A stretch of 64,000 nucleotides of DNA from an uncultured Rhizobium sp. (GTDB lineage: Bacteria > Pseudomonadota > Alphaproteobacteria > Rhizobiales > Rhizobiaceae): NCBI GenBank assembly GCA_945952415.1, contig CAMFIF010000003.1, forward strand, positions 186,001 to 250,000. Direction: 5' to 3'. This document shows, one piece after another, positions 63,709 to 64,000 of the stretch. Numbering within the stretch: the stretch's first letter is position 1; every line of letters begins with the position of its first letter. The translations under genes were made by a program, and so were the position numbers. Below the pieces are notes generated by a model that did no database searches, had not been told where the DNA came from, and saw only the letters and a program-made list of their open reading frames with translations.

Positions 63709-64000
63709 TTAGTGGCGGCCGCCTTCCAGATAGGCCGCCCGGACTTCCGGATTGGCCAGCAGTTCCTTGCCGGAGCCCTGCATGGTGACGTTGCCGTTCA
63801 CCATCACATAGGCGCGGTCGGAAAGGCGCAGCGCCGCAAAGGCGTTCTGCTCCACCAGGAACACGGTCAGGCCTTCGGTCTTGTTCAGCTCCTTGATCGC
63901 CTCGAAGATCTGCTTGGAGATCAGTGGGGCGAGGCCGAGCGACGGCTCGTCGAGCAGCAGAAGCTTCGGACGCGCCATCAGCGCGCGGCCGATGGAGAGC
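63709..64000 (-). CDS. livF: Branched-chain amino acid ABC transporter ATPase LivF, C-terminal part
   Basis: The last ~97 codons of the ATPase; the start lies beyond the window. Visible are [23 protein letters not shown] (Walker B and D-loop), [21 protein letters not shown] (LivF has Glu-Gln-Asn in the H-loop region) and the C-terminal [15 protein letters not shown], which is characteristic of LivF. It is co-directional with the DUF6867-like and binding-protein genes. Confidence 0.93.
   Translation of the reverse strand, partial: LSIGRALMARPKLLLLDEPSLGLAPLISKQIFEAIKELNKTEGLTVFLVEQNAFAALRLSDRAYVMVNGNVTMQGSGKELLANPEVRAAYLEGGRH

Overview
The window is high-GC, densely coded DNA from an alphaproteobacterium, most probably a member of the Rhizobiaceae/Hyphomicrobiales. 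This is inferred from the gene families (RutR with PreTA, a liv operon carrying a DUF6867-type gene, a FNR-type regulator with a TTGAT/ATCAA box, many ABC importers) and from the sequence style. No 16S or other typing gene is present. There is no prophage, transposase, CRISPR array or plasmid replication gene.

Layout. 1-1.3 kb: end of a sugar ABC importer (permease and ATPase) closed by a strong terminator. 1.3-4.2 kb: a MarR regulator, tRNA-Arg(CCG), a DadA-like FAD dehydrogenase and a small exported protein. 4.25-8.3 kb (minus): kup potassium transporter in one operon with a shortened KdpD-like kinase and KdpE. 8.5-13.8 kb: a YhaO/YhaN-like nuclease and SMC-like ATPase pair, then a DUF922 zinc protease. 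13.8-16.3 kb (minus): an aromatic amino acid ammonia-lyase homologue without the Ala-Ser-Gly cofactor triad, and a DMT transporter. 16.5-33.3 kb (all plus): a DUF3095 cyclase-fold protein, a class III nucleotidyl cyclase overlapping a polysaccharide-lyase-like exported protein, a complete peptide-type ABC importer run into three glycosyltransferases, a 904-residue ABC exporter-like protein with a degenerate and internally repeated ATPase domain, and a cyclic-nucleotide-binding protein. 33.3-38.8 kb: calcineurin-type phosphoesterase, MBL-fold hydrolase, polysaccharide deacetylase, glycosyltransferase and FkbM methyltransferase. Taken together 16.5-38.8 kb looks like a cell-envelope or glycan locus with its own cyclic-nucleotide signalling parts, and it is the best candidate here for an undescribed system.

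38.8-40 kb: truncated haemoglobin, DUF423 membrane protein and a Cys-rich DUF2325 protein. 40.4-54.2 kb: a pyrimidine (uracil/thymine) or hydantoin catabolic region comprising preT-preA, rutR, a beta-ureidopropionase-type hydrolase, dihydropyrimidinase and an ABC importer with a THI5/NMT1-type binding protein. Candidate RutR boxes lie upstream of preT and of the hydrolase. A DUF559 nuclease-like gene bordered by copies of a short C/G-rich repeat sits between the hydrolase and dihydropyrimidinase genes. XRE, FMN-reductase, RHH and DMT genes are interspersed.

54.7-59.4 kb: an RND efflux adaptor and pump. 59.6-60.3 kb: a Crp/Fnr regulator with a perfect FNR-type box upstream. 60.4-64 kb (minus): a GGDEF diguanylate cyclase, an LprI-like periplasmic protein, and the end of a branched-chain amino acid importer operon (livF, DUF6867-like gene, binding protein). 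All functions are assigned by reading motifs by eye; no database search was run.
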